From the NCBI GenBank assembly GCA_036477795.1, contig JAZGDL010000306.1:1-26070 (forward strand): 26,070 nt of DNA. Direction: 5' to 3'. The notes below the pieces were generated by a model that worked only from the letters and a program-made list of their open reading frames with translations, made no database searches and was not told the DNA's origin. This document shows, in pieces, positions 16,051 through 24,238 of this stretch. Every line of letters begins with the position of its first letter. Within the stretch, counting starts at the first letter, position 1. The DNA is from JAZGDL01 sp036477795 (GTDB lineage: Bacteria; Planctomycetota; Phycisphaerae; UBA1845). A program made the position numbers and the translations under genes.

Positions 16051-18063
16051 TCAATGCGCTGTGTCGACGGAGGTCGGCAACGTATGCATGTGAAACGTAA
16101 CCGTACGCGTGTGCAGGGCAGTAAAGCCGCCATACTTTGCGTTGAAAGCGAAATTCTGCGGATCGAAATCGTCGGGGGCACCAATACCATGGACAACATT
16201 GTTGGCAACGTCACGAGGACTCATTAGGTAGTCGAATCCCACTTCCTTGATCTCGTTCACCAAGTTCACCGGGACCATCCCGGCGACCAGCTTGACCTCT
16301 GCGGTGTACGGCCCCTTGCCGGTCAGCTCTGCTGCCCGTACGCTGTAATGCGCCCATCGCCCATCGCCGGGCGCTATGTTTTGCTTATGCTTTCGTGCCC
16401 CGAACGGTTGCCCGGTCAGAATAGTCGACATGGTGGATGGACGAACAAACGGAAGTGGAGTGAGCGAGGTGTTGACTGCTAGGATCTGTTCGCGTTCGCC
16501 GCCCCGAACGTTACGCGTGATGAATCGCGACTGGAGACTGAACAATTGGCTATCGAGCTCGACATGCTTGCCATTCGGCAGCTTCGCGTGATTGTGGACG
16601 TAGACTGAATGCAGGTCACGCACATCTCCGTTCGGATCTAGATCACCCGACTGCATGATCTTCGTTCCATCTCGATCGGTGACCGTAACGTGCAGGAAAA
16701 CTACGCGCTCGGCGTCGAAGCCGGTCGGGACCCCATGGCCATTCGTGCCATTCTCAACCCTGATTTTGAACCGAATACCGTTATCATCGGCTTGGGTCGT
16801 GACGATATTGCCTAACTTGTATCCCGCCTTCAGCAACTCGATACGCTCAAGTTGCGCCCTTTCCAGCAATTCGAGATTCGCCATGAGAATGGACGACGCC
16901 TCGTAGCGATCATCCGGTTCACGCCATGTCTCGGGGAAATCTTCAGCTTCATCCTCCGGTAGATGTTCCTCAAAATCTTCCTCACCCCAGCGGGCCAACC
17001 AATCAAAATCGAGCCAGTTCCTCATTGAAATGTTTCTCACTCCCTTGGGGTAGTAGTCCAATGGCGGATGGGGAAAGATACCTGGATGGACGACGGAGTA
17101 GTCCGGCCCAATGAACATATGATTGGATCGGCCTTCCTCCTTGAAGAATTCGCGATCATAGACTTCGGCGATGGGTTCGCCTTTCAGTCGCTGTTTGTCC
17201 GGGACACCGGGCGTTCTACCCATGTGGCAGTCTTGGCAGCTGATCCCGTTCGCCGCCGCAGGTGAGGTCTTGTATTCGCTGAACGCTTCTTCTAGACGAA
17301 ATCCATTCATCAGGGTGACATCGTGGCACACGCCGCAGAACCCAGATTTTGTGATATGTTCCGCCTGCCTGATTTCGGAATGCACGTCTCTCTGGCCAGC
17401 CCCCGTAGGGCTAATCTTGAAGAGGTTGTGGCTTTCTACAACCGTCCTCCTGAAGCTATCATTACCACGTGGACCGTATATAGGCGCAAAGATATCTCCA
17501 GGTCTGTCGCCCACTTTCTCCTTCTCGATGGGGAATCTGCTGCTTATCTTACCGTAGTTCGAGGCGACACGATGACAAACGATGCACGTAATGCCTTCAA
17601 CAGAAACAATGCTGCGGTTCATGTTGCTGTCATGCAACGGCTCTCCCATGTCCATTCCCACGGGCGTGTGACAGCGAATGCAGAAGTCCCCGTTCGAGCC
17701 GTTGGTTCGCTTGAGTATCGTCGCATGCATGGCGTTGAAGATTGGACTGATCTGGGCATATGCGTGCGGAGAAACGCGCCACTCCTCGTAGTGCTTGGGA
17801 TGACATTCGCCACATTCCGCAGCCGAAACGTAAGGCCCGGTTTCATTAACGAGCTTCAGGTGTGCCGCGTACCCGGATTCGCGAAGATGATCAACTTCAA
17901 TCTTCCGGGACGTGCCTTCCGACAGAAGGGACGATTCACCACCCACTTCATAGGAGGCGCGCCCCGCGATCGCGCAGCTGTTCGCCAACAGAGCAGCTCC
18001 GCAGGCAATGAGGCCACAGGTGAGAATGAACTGGTGAATCGTGGAGGAAGGCGTCCCATACAT
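16051..18063 (-). CDS. Secreted five-haem c-type cytochrome
   Basis: The 670-residue protein has a signal peptide (hydrophobic residues 11-33) and five CxxCH haem-binding motifs, at 84-88 (CGECH), 128-132 (CIRCH), 160-164 (CIVCH), 243-247 (CGVCH) and 276-280 (CQDCH). The haem region resembles the cytochrome c554-like family. Residues about 420-650 are haem-free and beta-rich (NGTNGHGVPTGFDAERVVF), a type of C-terminal domain seen in other multihaem cytochromes. A very acidic stretch lies near residues 370-400. It should act in the periplasm or at the outer membrane as an electron carrier or reductase. The ATG at 18061-18063 has GGAG 7 bases upstream. It leads the operon with the beta-barrel and reductase genes. 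Confidence 0.92.
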   Translation of the reverse strand: MYGTPSSTIHQFILTCGLIACGAALLANSCAIAGRASYEVGGESSLLSEGTSRKIEVDHLRESGYAAHLKLVNETGPYVSAAECGECHPKHYEEWRVSPHAYAQISPIFNAMHATILKRTNGSNGDFCIRCHTPVGMDMGEPLHDSNMNRSIVSVEGITCIVCHRVASNYGKISSRFPIEKEKVGDRPGDIFAPIYGPRGNDSFRRTVVESHNLFKISPTGAGQRDVHSEIRQAEHITKSGFCGVCHDVTLMNGFRLEEAFSEYKTSPAAANGISCQDCHMGRTPGVPDKQRLKGEPIAEVYDREFFKEEGRSNHMFIGPDYSVVHPGIFPHPPLDYYPKGVRNISMRNWLDFDWLARWGEEDFEEHLPEDEAEDFPETWREPDDRYEASSILMANLELLERAQLERIELLKAGYKLGNIVTTQADDNGIRFKIRVENGTNGHGVPTGFDAERVVFLHVTVTDRDGTKIMQSGDLDPNGDVRDLHSVYVHNHAKLPNGKHVELDSQLFSLQSRFITRNVRGGEREQILAVNTSLTPLPFVRPSTMSTILTGQPFGARKHKQNIAPGDGRWAHYSVRAAELTGKGPYTAEVKLVAGMVPVNLVNEIKEVGFDYLMSPRDVANNVVHGIGAPDDFDPQNFAFNAKYGGFTALHTRTVTFHMHTLPTSVDTAH

Positions 18064-18274
18064 AGCTTAGCTCCGTCGGTTCTGCTCCGCGCTCAGGTCG
18101 AGGGCCGTGCTACCGCCTGGTATCCACAGCGAGGACGACGCCAGGGAGGAGGTGCGCTACAAGCCGTGCGGATCATCGTGATGCCGTCGTTCTTTCTTCC
18201 TTTCTTGAGTGCAAGTCAGTTGAGGATGTCCCATCGCCAGTTGAAGGTTGGATGGCGACTCGGGGATTCACAGA

Positions 18275-18640
18275 CTACCCAGCCTTCCTTTCTTGAGCAA
18301 CTCGTTTGCACTCCGACGGGCTGTCCAGGTAGCTCTTGAGCATCCACAACTGTTCGTAGCCCATGATACGTCGGAACGACTTCTCCGTCGCAAGCAACGC
18401 GGAGGCCACCCAACGCACCATCATCGAACCCGACTTCCAACGGCATACTCGACCCGTTCGCTGCCGCACGCCCAAGTTCGGCGACTCGATGATGTTCGTC
18501 GTGCACAAATATCGCCGCAGCGTACCGGGCAACCTGAGCCGATTGACCGTGAACGTCTCGGCCAAACCTTCCCGCAAACTCGCCGCTGCCGACGGATCGG
18601 CGGTCTCCAACATCTTGGCCAACTGTTCCTGTCCTTCCCC
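18275..18640 (-). pseudogene. IS256-family (mutator) transposase, C-terminal relic
   Basis: About 120 residues match the C-terminus of IS256-type transposases: EQLAKMLETADPSAAASLRE, a LRRYLCTTNIIES block, VKRW-like VCRWKSG, VRWVASALLATEKSFRRIMG, then the end of the protein. The catalytic DDE region is missing, so it is inactive. It is fused at its 5' side to the IS3 relic. Downstream, a 14-nt direct repeat (CTTCCTTTCTTGAG at 18196-18209 and 18284-18297) marks the old IS end, close to the cytochrome promoter region (18064-18274), where no other gene is seen. Confidence 0.8.
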
Positions 18641-18686
18641 CGGTGTTCATACCAGTTCCTATGCTAGTCCCTTCACTGCTAGAGTA

Positions 18687-19085
18687 CCAGCCGCATCGGA
18701 CGGGCGGAGCGGAGCCTGTCCGATGCGGCGCGATCGCTTCCGGGGCCGGCGGACGGTAACCCAACGCACCGTGCGGCCGGACGGTGTTGTAATGACGACG
18801 CCACGCTTCGATGAGTACCTTGGCCTCCTTCAACGTGTAGAAGATCTCACCGTTGAGCGGCTCATCTCGCAGCTTGCCGTTGAACTACTCCACGTATCCA
18901 TTCTACCACGGACTTCCCGGCTCGATGAACAGCGTCTTGACGCCGACACGCTTAAGCCACTCGCGCACGACCCGAGCCGTAAACTCGGGACCGTTGTCGC
19001 TGCGGATGTGATCCGGCACGCTTCGCGTCGCGAATAGCCATGACAGACGCTCCAGCACGTCATCATACCTCAGCTTCCTGGCCAT
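18687..19085 (-). pseudogene. IS3-family transposase (orfB) relic with two in-frame stops
   Basis: The translation gives the C-terminal third of an IS3 orfB integrase-type transposase: YDDVLERLSWLFATRSVPDH, IRSDNGPEFTARVVREWL (a catalytic D), GSPW-stop-NGYVE-stop-FNGKLRDE (with the catalytic E), and EAWRRHYNTVRPHGALGYRP. Two TAG codons replace residues that are normally coding (at 18903-18905 and six codons further on), and the N-terminus is missing. It abuts the istB relic on one side and the IS256 relic on the other. An 11-bp inverted repeat (CCGCATCGGAC, 18691-18701 and 18718-18728) lies at its 3' end. Confidence 0.85.
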
Positions 19086-19087
19086 GT

Positions 19088-19168
19088 CGATCGGTACAAC
19101 ACCGTACGTCCGGCCTTGATGGCCTGGTAACCCAGGGCCTGGGCCAGATGCGACTTGCCGGTGCCCGG
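19088..19168 (-). pseudogene. istB relic (IS21 family), piece after the Walker A break
   Basis: The minus strand encodes PGTGKSHLAQALGYQAIKAG then RTVLYRS, the IS21 helper ATPase from its Walker A lysine onward. It is cut on the 5' side by the serine-recombinase element and on the 3' side by the IS3 relic. The matching upstream piece is at 21778-21860. Confidence 0.85.
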
Positions 19169-19230
19169 CGCGGCAGTCACAGACTGCTCATGTTTCGTCG
19201 GTCCAGCGGGTCTGCTACCCGCATCATCCT

Positions 19231-19665
19231 TTGTACGGTCAGAATGTGGAGGTGTATCGGCGTTGTCCGGGACATGAGCCGGATGGTGTGATCATTCGTC
19301 TTCCCGATGACACACGGTGTCTGATTCCAGCCTGGATGCTCGATCCTGTCGCCTGCGCGGTCGTTCGTGACGAGACCGAGCCACGCATCAGCCTCGCAGT
19401 GTTGTGTCAGTTGCGACAGCTATTGGATGCTCAGCCTTGCACTGATCGCCAGGATATGGCCTGCTCCGGGGCGGTTTTGAATCCTGGAGCGACCCATGAA
19501 CCGAACCACGAGAATCTCAGACCGGCAACTTCGGTTGGTGTTCGACAGAAGCCCACTGGAGTTGGAACTACCGAGTGCGCAGCGGGAGGCTGCGATCGAC
19601 CGGCTCAGCCTTCTTCTACAGAAGGTGGTGATGAGCGAACTCAATTCAGAGAGGATGGATCATGA
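19231..19665 (+). CDS. DUF5372-like small protein of the serine-recombinase cassette
   Basis: The frame from about 19201 reads CYPHHPLYGQNVEVYRR, then VIIRLPDDTRCLIPAWMLDP and LAVLCQLRQLLDA, resembling the small DUF5372-type proteins encoded upstream of recombinase genes in such elements. Its function is unknown. The conserved region begins before the first usable start (TTG at 19231), so the true start is unclear and may be atypical or lost. The annotated 144-residue frame has a long tail unlike the family and overlaps the next two genes. Confidence 0.5.
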   Translation: MYGQNVEVYRRCPGHEPDGVIIRLPDDTRCLIPAWMLDPVACAVVRDETEPRISLAVLCQLRQLLDAQPCTDRQDMACSGAVLNPGATHEPNHENLRPATSVGVRQKPTGVGTTECAAGGCDRPAQPSSTEGGDERTQFREDGS

Positions 19666-19693
19666 GCGAGAAGATCACGCCCGGGCATCTTGA
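19496..19693 (+). CDS. Small ORF preceding the serine recombinase
   Basis: This 65-residue frame starts at an ATG with GGAG 7 bases upstream and overlaps the recombinase start by 32 bp, the arrangement expected of an accessory gene translated together with the recombinase. It has a central amphipathic helix (AIDRLSLLLQKVVMSE) and an acidic/basic C-terminus. No family is recognised. Confidence 0.5.
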   Translation: MNRTTRISDRQLRLVFDRSPLELELPSAQREAAIDRLSLLLQKVVMSELNSERMDHEREDHARAS

Positions 19694-21749
19694 ACGGGCG
19701 GCGTATGTCTACGTGCGGCAATCGACCCTGCACCAGGTTCGGCACAACCTCGAGAGTCAGCGTCGGCAATACGGCTTGGCCGAGCGCGCCCGTCAATTGG
19801 GATTCCGCCAAGTCCACATCATCGATGAGGATCTTGGGCGATCTGGGAGCGGAACGCAGGAACGACCCGGTTTTGCCCGGCTGGTTGCCGCAGTGTGCGG
19901 CGGCGAGGTGGGCGCCGTGTTTGCGACGGAGGCGTCCCGGTTGGCGCGGAACAACCGGGACTGGCATCATCTGGTCGATCTGTGCACGATGACAAATACG
20001 TTGCTGATAGACCACGATGGGACTTACAATCCGCGTCAACTCAATGATCGGTTGCTTCTGGGATTGAAAGGCACGATGAGCGAGTTCGAACTCGGGTTGC
20101 TGCGACAGCGAGCGCGCGAGGCACTTCGGCAGAAGATCCAGCGCGGGGAGGTTCTCTTTGAGGCGCCGATCGGACACGTCCGAACCGACAACAATGGCAT
20201 GGCGTTTACCGCGGATTTGCAGGTGCAACAGGCCGTTCGCGGCGTGTTTGCCAAGTTCGCCGAACTGGGCAGTGTGCGTCAGGTGCTGCTGTGGTATCGG
20301 CAGGAGCGGATCCCCTTGCCCACATGGAACGGCTATGCCGGCAAGGCTGAGATCGTTTGGAGGTTGCCGAGCTATCATCGTATCCTCTCGATGATCAAGA
20401 ACCCCGCGTACGCGGGTGCATTCGTCTACGGGCGGACGCAGACCAGGACCGTCGTGGTCGACGGGCGGGCGCGCAAGACGCGCGGGCACAACGTGCCTCG
20501 TTCGAAATGGGAAGTGTTGATCCCGGACCATCATCCCGGTTACATCTCCTGGGAGCAGTATCTGAAGAATCAACGGCAGGTGGAGAACAACGCGGGGATG
20601 AACGGTTCATTGAAGCCTGGCCCGGCCAAGAGCGGTGCGGCGATGCTGGCGGGGTTGCTGCGTTGTGCACGATGTGGCCGAAAACTGCATGTAGGCTACA
20701 GCGGCATCGGTGGCCGCGTGCCGCGCTATTACTGTCGGGGAGCCCATCTCAATCACGGGACAAAGTGGTGTCTCTCATTCGGCGGTCTGCGTGTGGATCA
20801 AGCCGTCGTCGATCAGGTGCTGGAGGCACTCGAGCCGGTTGGCATCGAATCGTCACTCCAAGCCTGGCAGCGCATGCAGGACGATCAAGACCAGAAGCGT
20901 GAAGCGCTTCAGCTTTCTGTACAAAAGGCACATTACGAATCCGATCGTACTCGTCGGCAATACGACGCGGTGGATCCGGCAAACCGGCTGGTTGCCGACG
21001 AATTGGAACGTCGCTGGAATGAAGCCCTGCAGCGGGCTGCGGAGTTGGAGGAGCGATTAAGCGAGGATGCCTCTGATCGTATAAACTTGTCCGGCGCTGA
21101 GCGACAGCGACTGTTGGAATTGGGAGGCGATCTCAAACAACTTTGGGAGCACTCCGCGGCATCTATTGCATTGAAGAAGCGAATACTACGCACCGTTGTG
21201 CAAGAAATCGTCGTTGACGTGAACGAGGAATTATATCAGATTGAGCTGCGCCTTCACTGGGCTGGCGGCGTTCACACTCCGCTACGGGTTCCCAAAAACC
21301 GCACCGGCCGGCACCAGCGCTGCACCGATCGTGCCGTTGTTGACTTGGTTTGCGAACTGGCCAAAGTCTGCGACGATCGATCCATCGCCGCGATTCTCAA
21401 TCGGCTGGGCTACCGCACCGGTGCCGGCAACATGTGGACACAATCACGCGTGTGTAGTCTTAGGAGCTATCAGTCGATTCCCATGCTCGATCCGGCCATC
21501 GCGCGCACGTGGACGACGCTGACCCAGGCAGCTGCGGAGTGGGGCGTAAGCCAGGGGTTTGTCAGACGGCTGATCCGTCAAAAAATCCTACCGGCTCATC
21601 AGGTGGTTGAGAATGCTCCGTGGGTCATTGAACGGGAGGCGCTCGACTTGGCGGTCGTCAAGGCTGAGGTGACGGCCCTGCGCGAAGGGCGAAAAACTCC
21701 GTCGCGCGCCGTTTCAGGGAACGAAATGCCTTTGTTTTCAAGCACATAG
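19662..21749 (+). CDS. Large serine recombinase
   Basis: The 695-residue protein has an N-terminal resolvase domain with the catalytic serine S21 in VYVRQS and the SRLARNNRDW block at 92-101, a recombinase domain (about 165-300), a zinc ribbon with C335, C338, C358 and C370, a coiled-coil (about 405-480), and a C-terminal MerR/excisionase-like HTH (WGVSQGFVRRLIRQKILPAH). It is full length, with no stops or missing catalytic residues, so it should be able to cut and join DNA at att sites. The ATG at 19662 has GAGAGG upstream. Confidence 0.95.
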   Translation: MSEKITPGHLERAAYVYVRQSTLHQVRHNLESQRRQYGLAERARQLGFRQVHIIDEDLGRSGSGTQERPGFARLVAAVCGGEVGAVFATEASRLARNNRDWHHLVDLCTMTNTLLIDHDGTYNPRQLNDRLLLGLKGTMSEFELGLLRQRAREALRQKIQRGEVLFEAPIGHVRTDNNGMAFTADLQVQQAVRGVFAKFAELGSVRQVLLWYRQERIPLPTWNGYAGKAEIVWRLPSYHRILSMIKNPAYAGAFVYGRTQTRTVVVDGRARKTRGHNVPRSKWEVLIPDHHPGYISWEQYLKNQRQVENNAGMNGSLKPGPAKSGAAMLAGLLRCARCGRKLHVGYSGIGGRVPRYYCRGAHLNHGTKWCLSFGGLRVDQAVVDQVLEALEPVGIESSLQAWQRMQDDQDQKREALQLSVQKAHYESDRTRRQYDAVDPANRLVADELERRWNEALQRAAELEERLSEDASDRINLSGAERQRLLELGGDLKQLWEHSAASIALKKRILRTVVQEIVVDVNEELYQIELRLHWAGGVHTPLRVPKNRTGRHQRCTDRAVVDLVCELAKVCDDRSIAAILNRLGYRTGAGNMWTQSRVCSLRSYQSIPMLDPAIARTWTTLTQAAAEWGVSQGFVRRLIRQKILPAHQVVENAPWVIEREALDLAVVKAEVTALREGRKTPSRAVSGNEMPLFSST

Positions 21750-21777
21750 CAAGGTGGTGCAGTATGTCGGTGTCTCG

Positions 21778-21860
21778 GGTGGCCCGAGGAACAACACGTC
21801 CCGGGCCTGGCGCACGAACTTACACGTAGCCAACTCGAAGATCTGCTTCCTCTTGATCGA
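21778..21860 (-). pseudogene. istB relic, piece before the Walker A break
   Basis: The minus strand reads SIKRKQIFELATCKFVRQAR then DVLFLGPP, the IS21 helper ATPase immediately before its GTGKS loop. It continues collinearly at 19168 across the serine-recombinase element. The 5' side ends abruptly at the kinase relic. Confidence 0.85.
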
Positions 21861-22341
21861 GGTGTTGGCCGGCTACGTTGCCGGTGCATGCGCCCCTGAC
21901 GAGGCGGAACGAATCCGCGCGCGCATCGCGGAATGCGAACGGTGCGCGAGCTGGGTGGCCGACGCCGAGGCCAACGAAGCGATATTCGAGAGCGTACGCG
22001 GCGTTCTCCAGGAGGAGGCTGACTCAGTTGAGCGAAAGGGCGAGGCCGGTACTGGCGATCCTCCCCCACCGGTCGTTATCGAAGGCTTCGAGATTCAGGA
22101 GGAGATTGGCCGGGGTGGGATGGGGGTGCTCTACAAAGCCCAGGAAAGAGATCCTCCACGCACGGTGGCACTTAAGGTACTCCTCGAGGGGCCGTTTGCG
22201 TCGGAAGCTTCCAAGCGCCGGTTTGAGCGTGAGGTGGAGCTGGCCGCCCAACTCGAACATCCCAACATCGTCACTATCCTCGAGAGCGGGATCGCCAGCG
22301 GCCGCCACTACTTCGTCATGCAATACGTCGATACCGCGTAA
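21861..22341 (+). pseudogene. Truncated zinc-finger/serine-threonine protein kinase
   Basis: The frame reads a putative zf-HC2-like segment (APDEAERIRARIAECERCAS; the histidine ligand appears replaced) and then a protein kinase N-lobe: GRGGMGVLYKA glycine loop, VALKVL with the ATP-binding lysine, the alpha-C glutamate in FEREVELAAQL, HPNIVTI and YFVMQYV at the hinge. It stops at once, so the HRD, DFG and APE motifs and the whole C-lobe are absent. The N-terminus is cut by the istB relic. Proteins of this build are typical of Planctomycetota. It is not a functional kinase. Confidence 0.8.
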
Positions 22342-22788
22342 GGTGCGGTGGACGGACGATGGAGGACCGCTCAAAATCAACTACGTGTGGGACAACGTCT
22401 AGGCATCATGTTACCCCGGAGACGTTCTTGTACAACAACAAATCTCCTTCCGGGTTGAGTGGACGTGGTGGACGCGGATTGAACAAGAAACATCACCGAT
22501 CATTTGAAAACCGGGCATCAGAAATCGAACTGATCCGGCCACCCTCCAGCCCAACCATTTCTTGCCCCAACGGCCCCTACGCCCTCTCAAAGGGGCTTAG
22601 GGCAAGAAATGGTCACCCTTAGCAGCCGAGCGAGTGGTTTTGACCGATCGCTAAAAGTCAGTGGAATCCAGCACATAAAATGGCGGCCGTGACCAGTCCT
22701 GAGGAGTTCGCTTCCATTGTCTGCTGAGAGAACCCGATGGCACGGTCGAATCTAAGTCTACCCCGACCCTCAACTCCAAAGCGACCAG
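22342..22788. other. Non-coding stretch containing a 60-nt hairpin
   Basis: No gene is supported. A perfect 14-nt inverted repeat (ACCATTTCTTGCCC at 22554-22567 and its complement at 22600-22613) encloses a second pairing of GCCCC with GGGGC, giving a long stem-loop with no T-run. The first part (to about 22402) has a short frame, KVRWTDDGGPLKINYVWDNV, of unknown origin. Confidence 0.65.
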
Positions 22789-24228
22789 CTACTCGGGAAC
22801 CGGCCACTGAAGACTACGTGCACTCTGCGGTATTCGCGCAAATGGTCGTTGGCGGCCCTCGGTGTATTTCTCGACCTCCACCTCTATAAAATCGGAAAGT
22901 TCAACAATGGTTACGTTGCCGTCCCTGTCCCAGTCCCCAAATCCGCTAAGACCTCGAAGTAAGGCATACGTAAAAATACCTTGCTGCAATTCGTCGCTCT
23001 CAGCAGCCAGTCCAAGTTGCCCCGCCGCAGCTATGACTACAGTTTTCTCGCGTCGCGAGAACTCGGGACGATCTTGCACTCTCCCTCGCGTGCGGACCGC
23101 AGGAAGCTGCGCTTTGTTGCCAAGCCGGGCGCCCCCACTGTAGCAGGCATCATAGAAAACCAGACAAAGTACGGCATCTGATAAATCCAAGTGCTCCTGG
23201 ACGCGGTCCCTCTTGACGGCTGTATACCGCAGGCTATCTGGATCAGCATTGGCGGTAATCAGGTATGGGGTGGACTTGCCGCGGTTGAAGGCATCATTCC
23301 GTAGTAGACCCACGTGTCCTGCGAAGTAGAAGATAATCATATCGCCGGGTTTCACAAAACCTACCTTTTGTTGGAGCTGGTCCAGTGTCTTGCCAAGATT
23401 TTTAGCGTTCGCTGCTTGGCCTGTAAGTAGCGCACGAACGAGTGTTTTGTCCGACGGAACGGCGGGATATATGTTGGTTGCCCATTCGTAGAAGTCCGCA
23501 GCGTCCTTTTCGGCGAACTGCAACGGCTCCCATTTATCGGATTCATGGGAGGATCCAACACCGACTGCGATGATATGTGTCCGCCCAGTGAGCGCATGGT
23601 GTTGTGCCAAGAGGTCGGCGCTTGCAGTTCTGTGTGAATCGGCTAGCTCTCGCCAGAATCGCCGAAGGCGCGCGTCTCTATCGGCTACAGCAACGACGCC
23701 GACCGGAAGGACGATTAGACTGGCAAGTCGGTTGGCAAGGCTGTTTGTAATGCGGATTTCAGCCTCTACGAGGGTCGAATGTTCGAAAAACGGTTTCAGA
23801 ACGATCGAGCATGCCGCGACGGAACCGACGGACTCTTGACCTGGAACGAATGAAATCTGAACCAATCCTTTCGCGCGATCACGATCGACAATGACGCGCT
23901 GCGCGGTGCCATCTTTCCACGTTATCCAATACGCCGTACCATGGCCGCCAACTGAGCGAACGTCCTTAACCATGCTTGTCTTTTCAAGCCAATTGGGAAT
24001 TCCGGTTGTCACTTTCCAGGCAACATCCCAGGGTGCGTCTACCGTGTAGGTGCCAATGTAAACGTCTTCGTCAGCGGTTCCTTCCATATGAAACATGGAA
24101 ATTGTACCGGCTCTCAAATCGCCTAGCGTTGGGCTTCGCTGGATCTCGCTTCGACAACACCCAGCGGTGAGAACAACCGATAGAACGAGCAACAGTCTTG
24201 ACCTTTGGAATGTGGCCGAGCGTTTCAT
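22789..24228 (-). CDS. SRPBCC-caspase (peptidase C14) lipoprotein
   Basis: The 479-residue protein has a lipoprotein signal (LTAGC, C24 as the lipidated cysteine), an SRPBCC/START-like domain (about residues 60-180: TVDAPWDVAWKVTTGIPNWL), then a caspase-fold domain with H305 in FYFAGHVGLL and C362 in LVFYDACYSGGA as the catalytic dyad. Near the end DWDRDGNVTIVELSDF (432-447) looks like an EF-hand/dockerin-type calcium loop. It is probably a cell-surface or periplasmic cysteine protease. ATG at 24226-24228 follows GAGGA by 7 bases; the gap to the cyclase stop is 10 bp, so the pair is an operon. The histidine is followed by V rather than the usual G. Confidence 0.85.
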   Translation of the reverse strand: MKRSATFQRSRLLLVLSVVLTAGCCRSEIQRSPTLGDLRAGTISMFHMEGTADEDVYIGTYTVDAPWDVAWKVTTGIPNWLEKTSMVKDVRSVGGHGTAYWITWKDGTAQRVIVDRDRAKGLVQISFVPGQESVGSVAACSIVLKPFFEHSTLVEAEIRITNSLANRLASLIVLPVGVVAVADRDARLRRFWRELADSHRTASADLLAQHHALTGRTHIIAVGVGSSHESDKWEPLQFAEKDAADFYEWATNIYPAVPSDKTLVRALLTGQAANAKNLGKTLDQLQQKVGFVKPGDMIIFYFAGHVGLLRNDAFNRGKSTPYLITANADPDSLRYTAVKRDRVQEHLDLSDAVLCLVFYDACYSGGARLGNKAQLPAVRTRGRVQDRPEFSRREKTVVIAAAGQLGLAAESDELQQGIFTYALLRGLSGFGDWDRDGNVTIVELSDFIEVEVEKYTEGRQRPFARIPQSARSLQWPVPE

Positions 24229-24238
24229 CTAAACGTCC

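Larger units (their letters stand above)
19167..21779 (+). mobile_element. Large-serine-recombinase element inserted in istB
   Basis: The interval between the two istB pieces is about 2.6 kb and holds three overlapping genes ending in a large serine recombinase. The plus-strand junctions read GCCCGG at 19163-19168 and GGTGGCCC at 21778-21785, so the broken target is GCCC-GG-TGGCCC, with GG present at both ends. That fits the 2-bp crossover core used by serine integrases. There are no clear terminal inverted repeats. Nothing else is carried, so it is an insertion-sequence-like element. Confidence 0.8.

Noticed and set aside
13120..18063. Calling the redox operon an MtrCAB-type conduit
   Set aside because: The cytochrome has five haems and a large haem-free domain, and no decahaem partner or outer-surface cytochrome is present.
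17323..18339. 338-codon plus-strand frame
   Set aside because: Antisense of the cytochrome gene, running into the IS relic.
19641..20573. 310-codon minus-strand frame
   Set aside because: Antisense of the serine recombinase, with no domain signatures.
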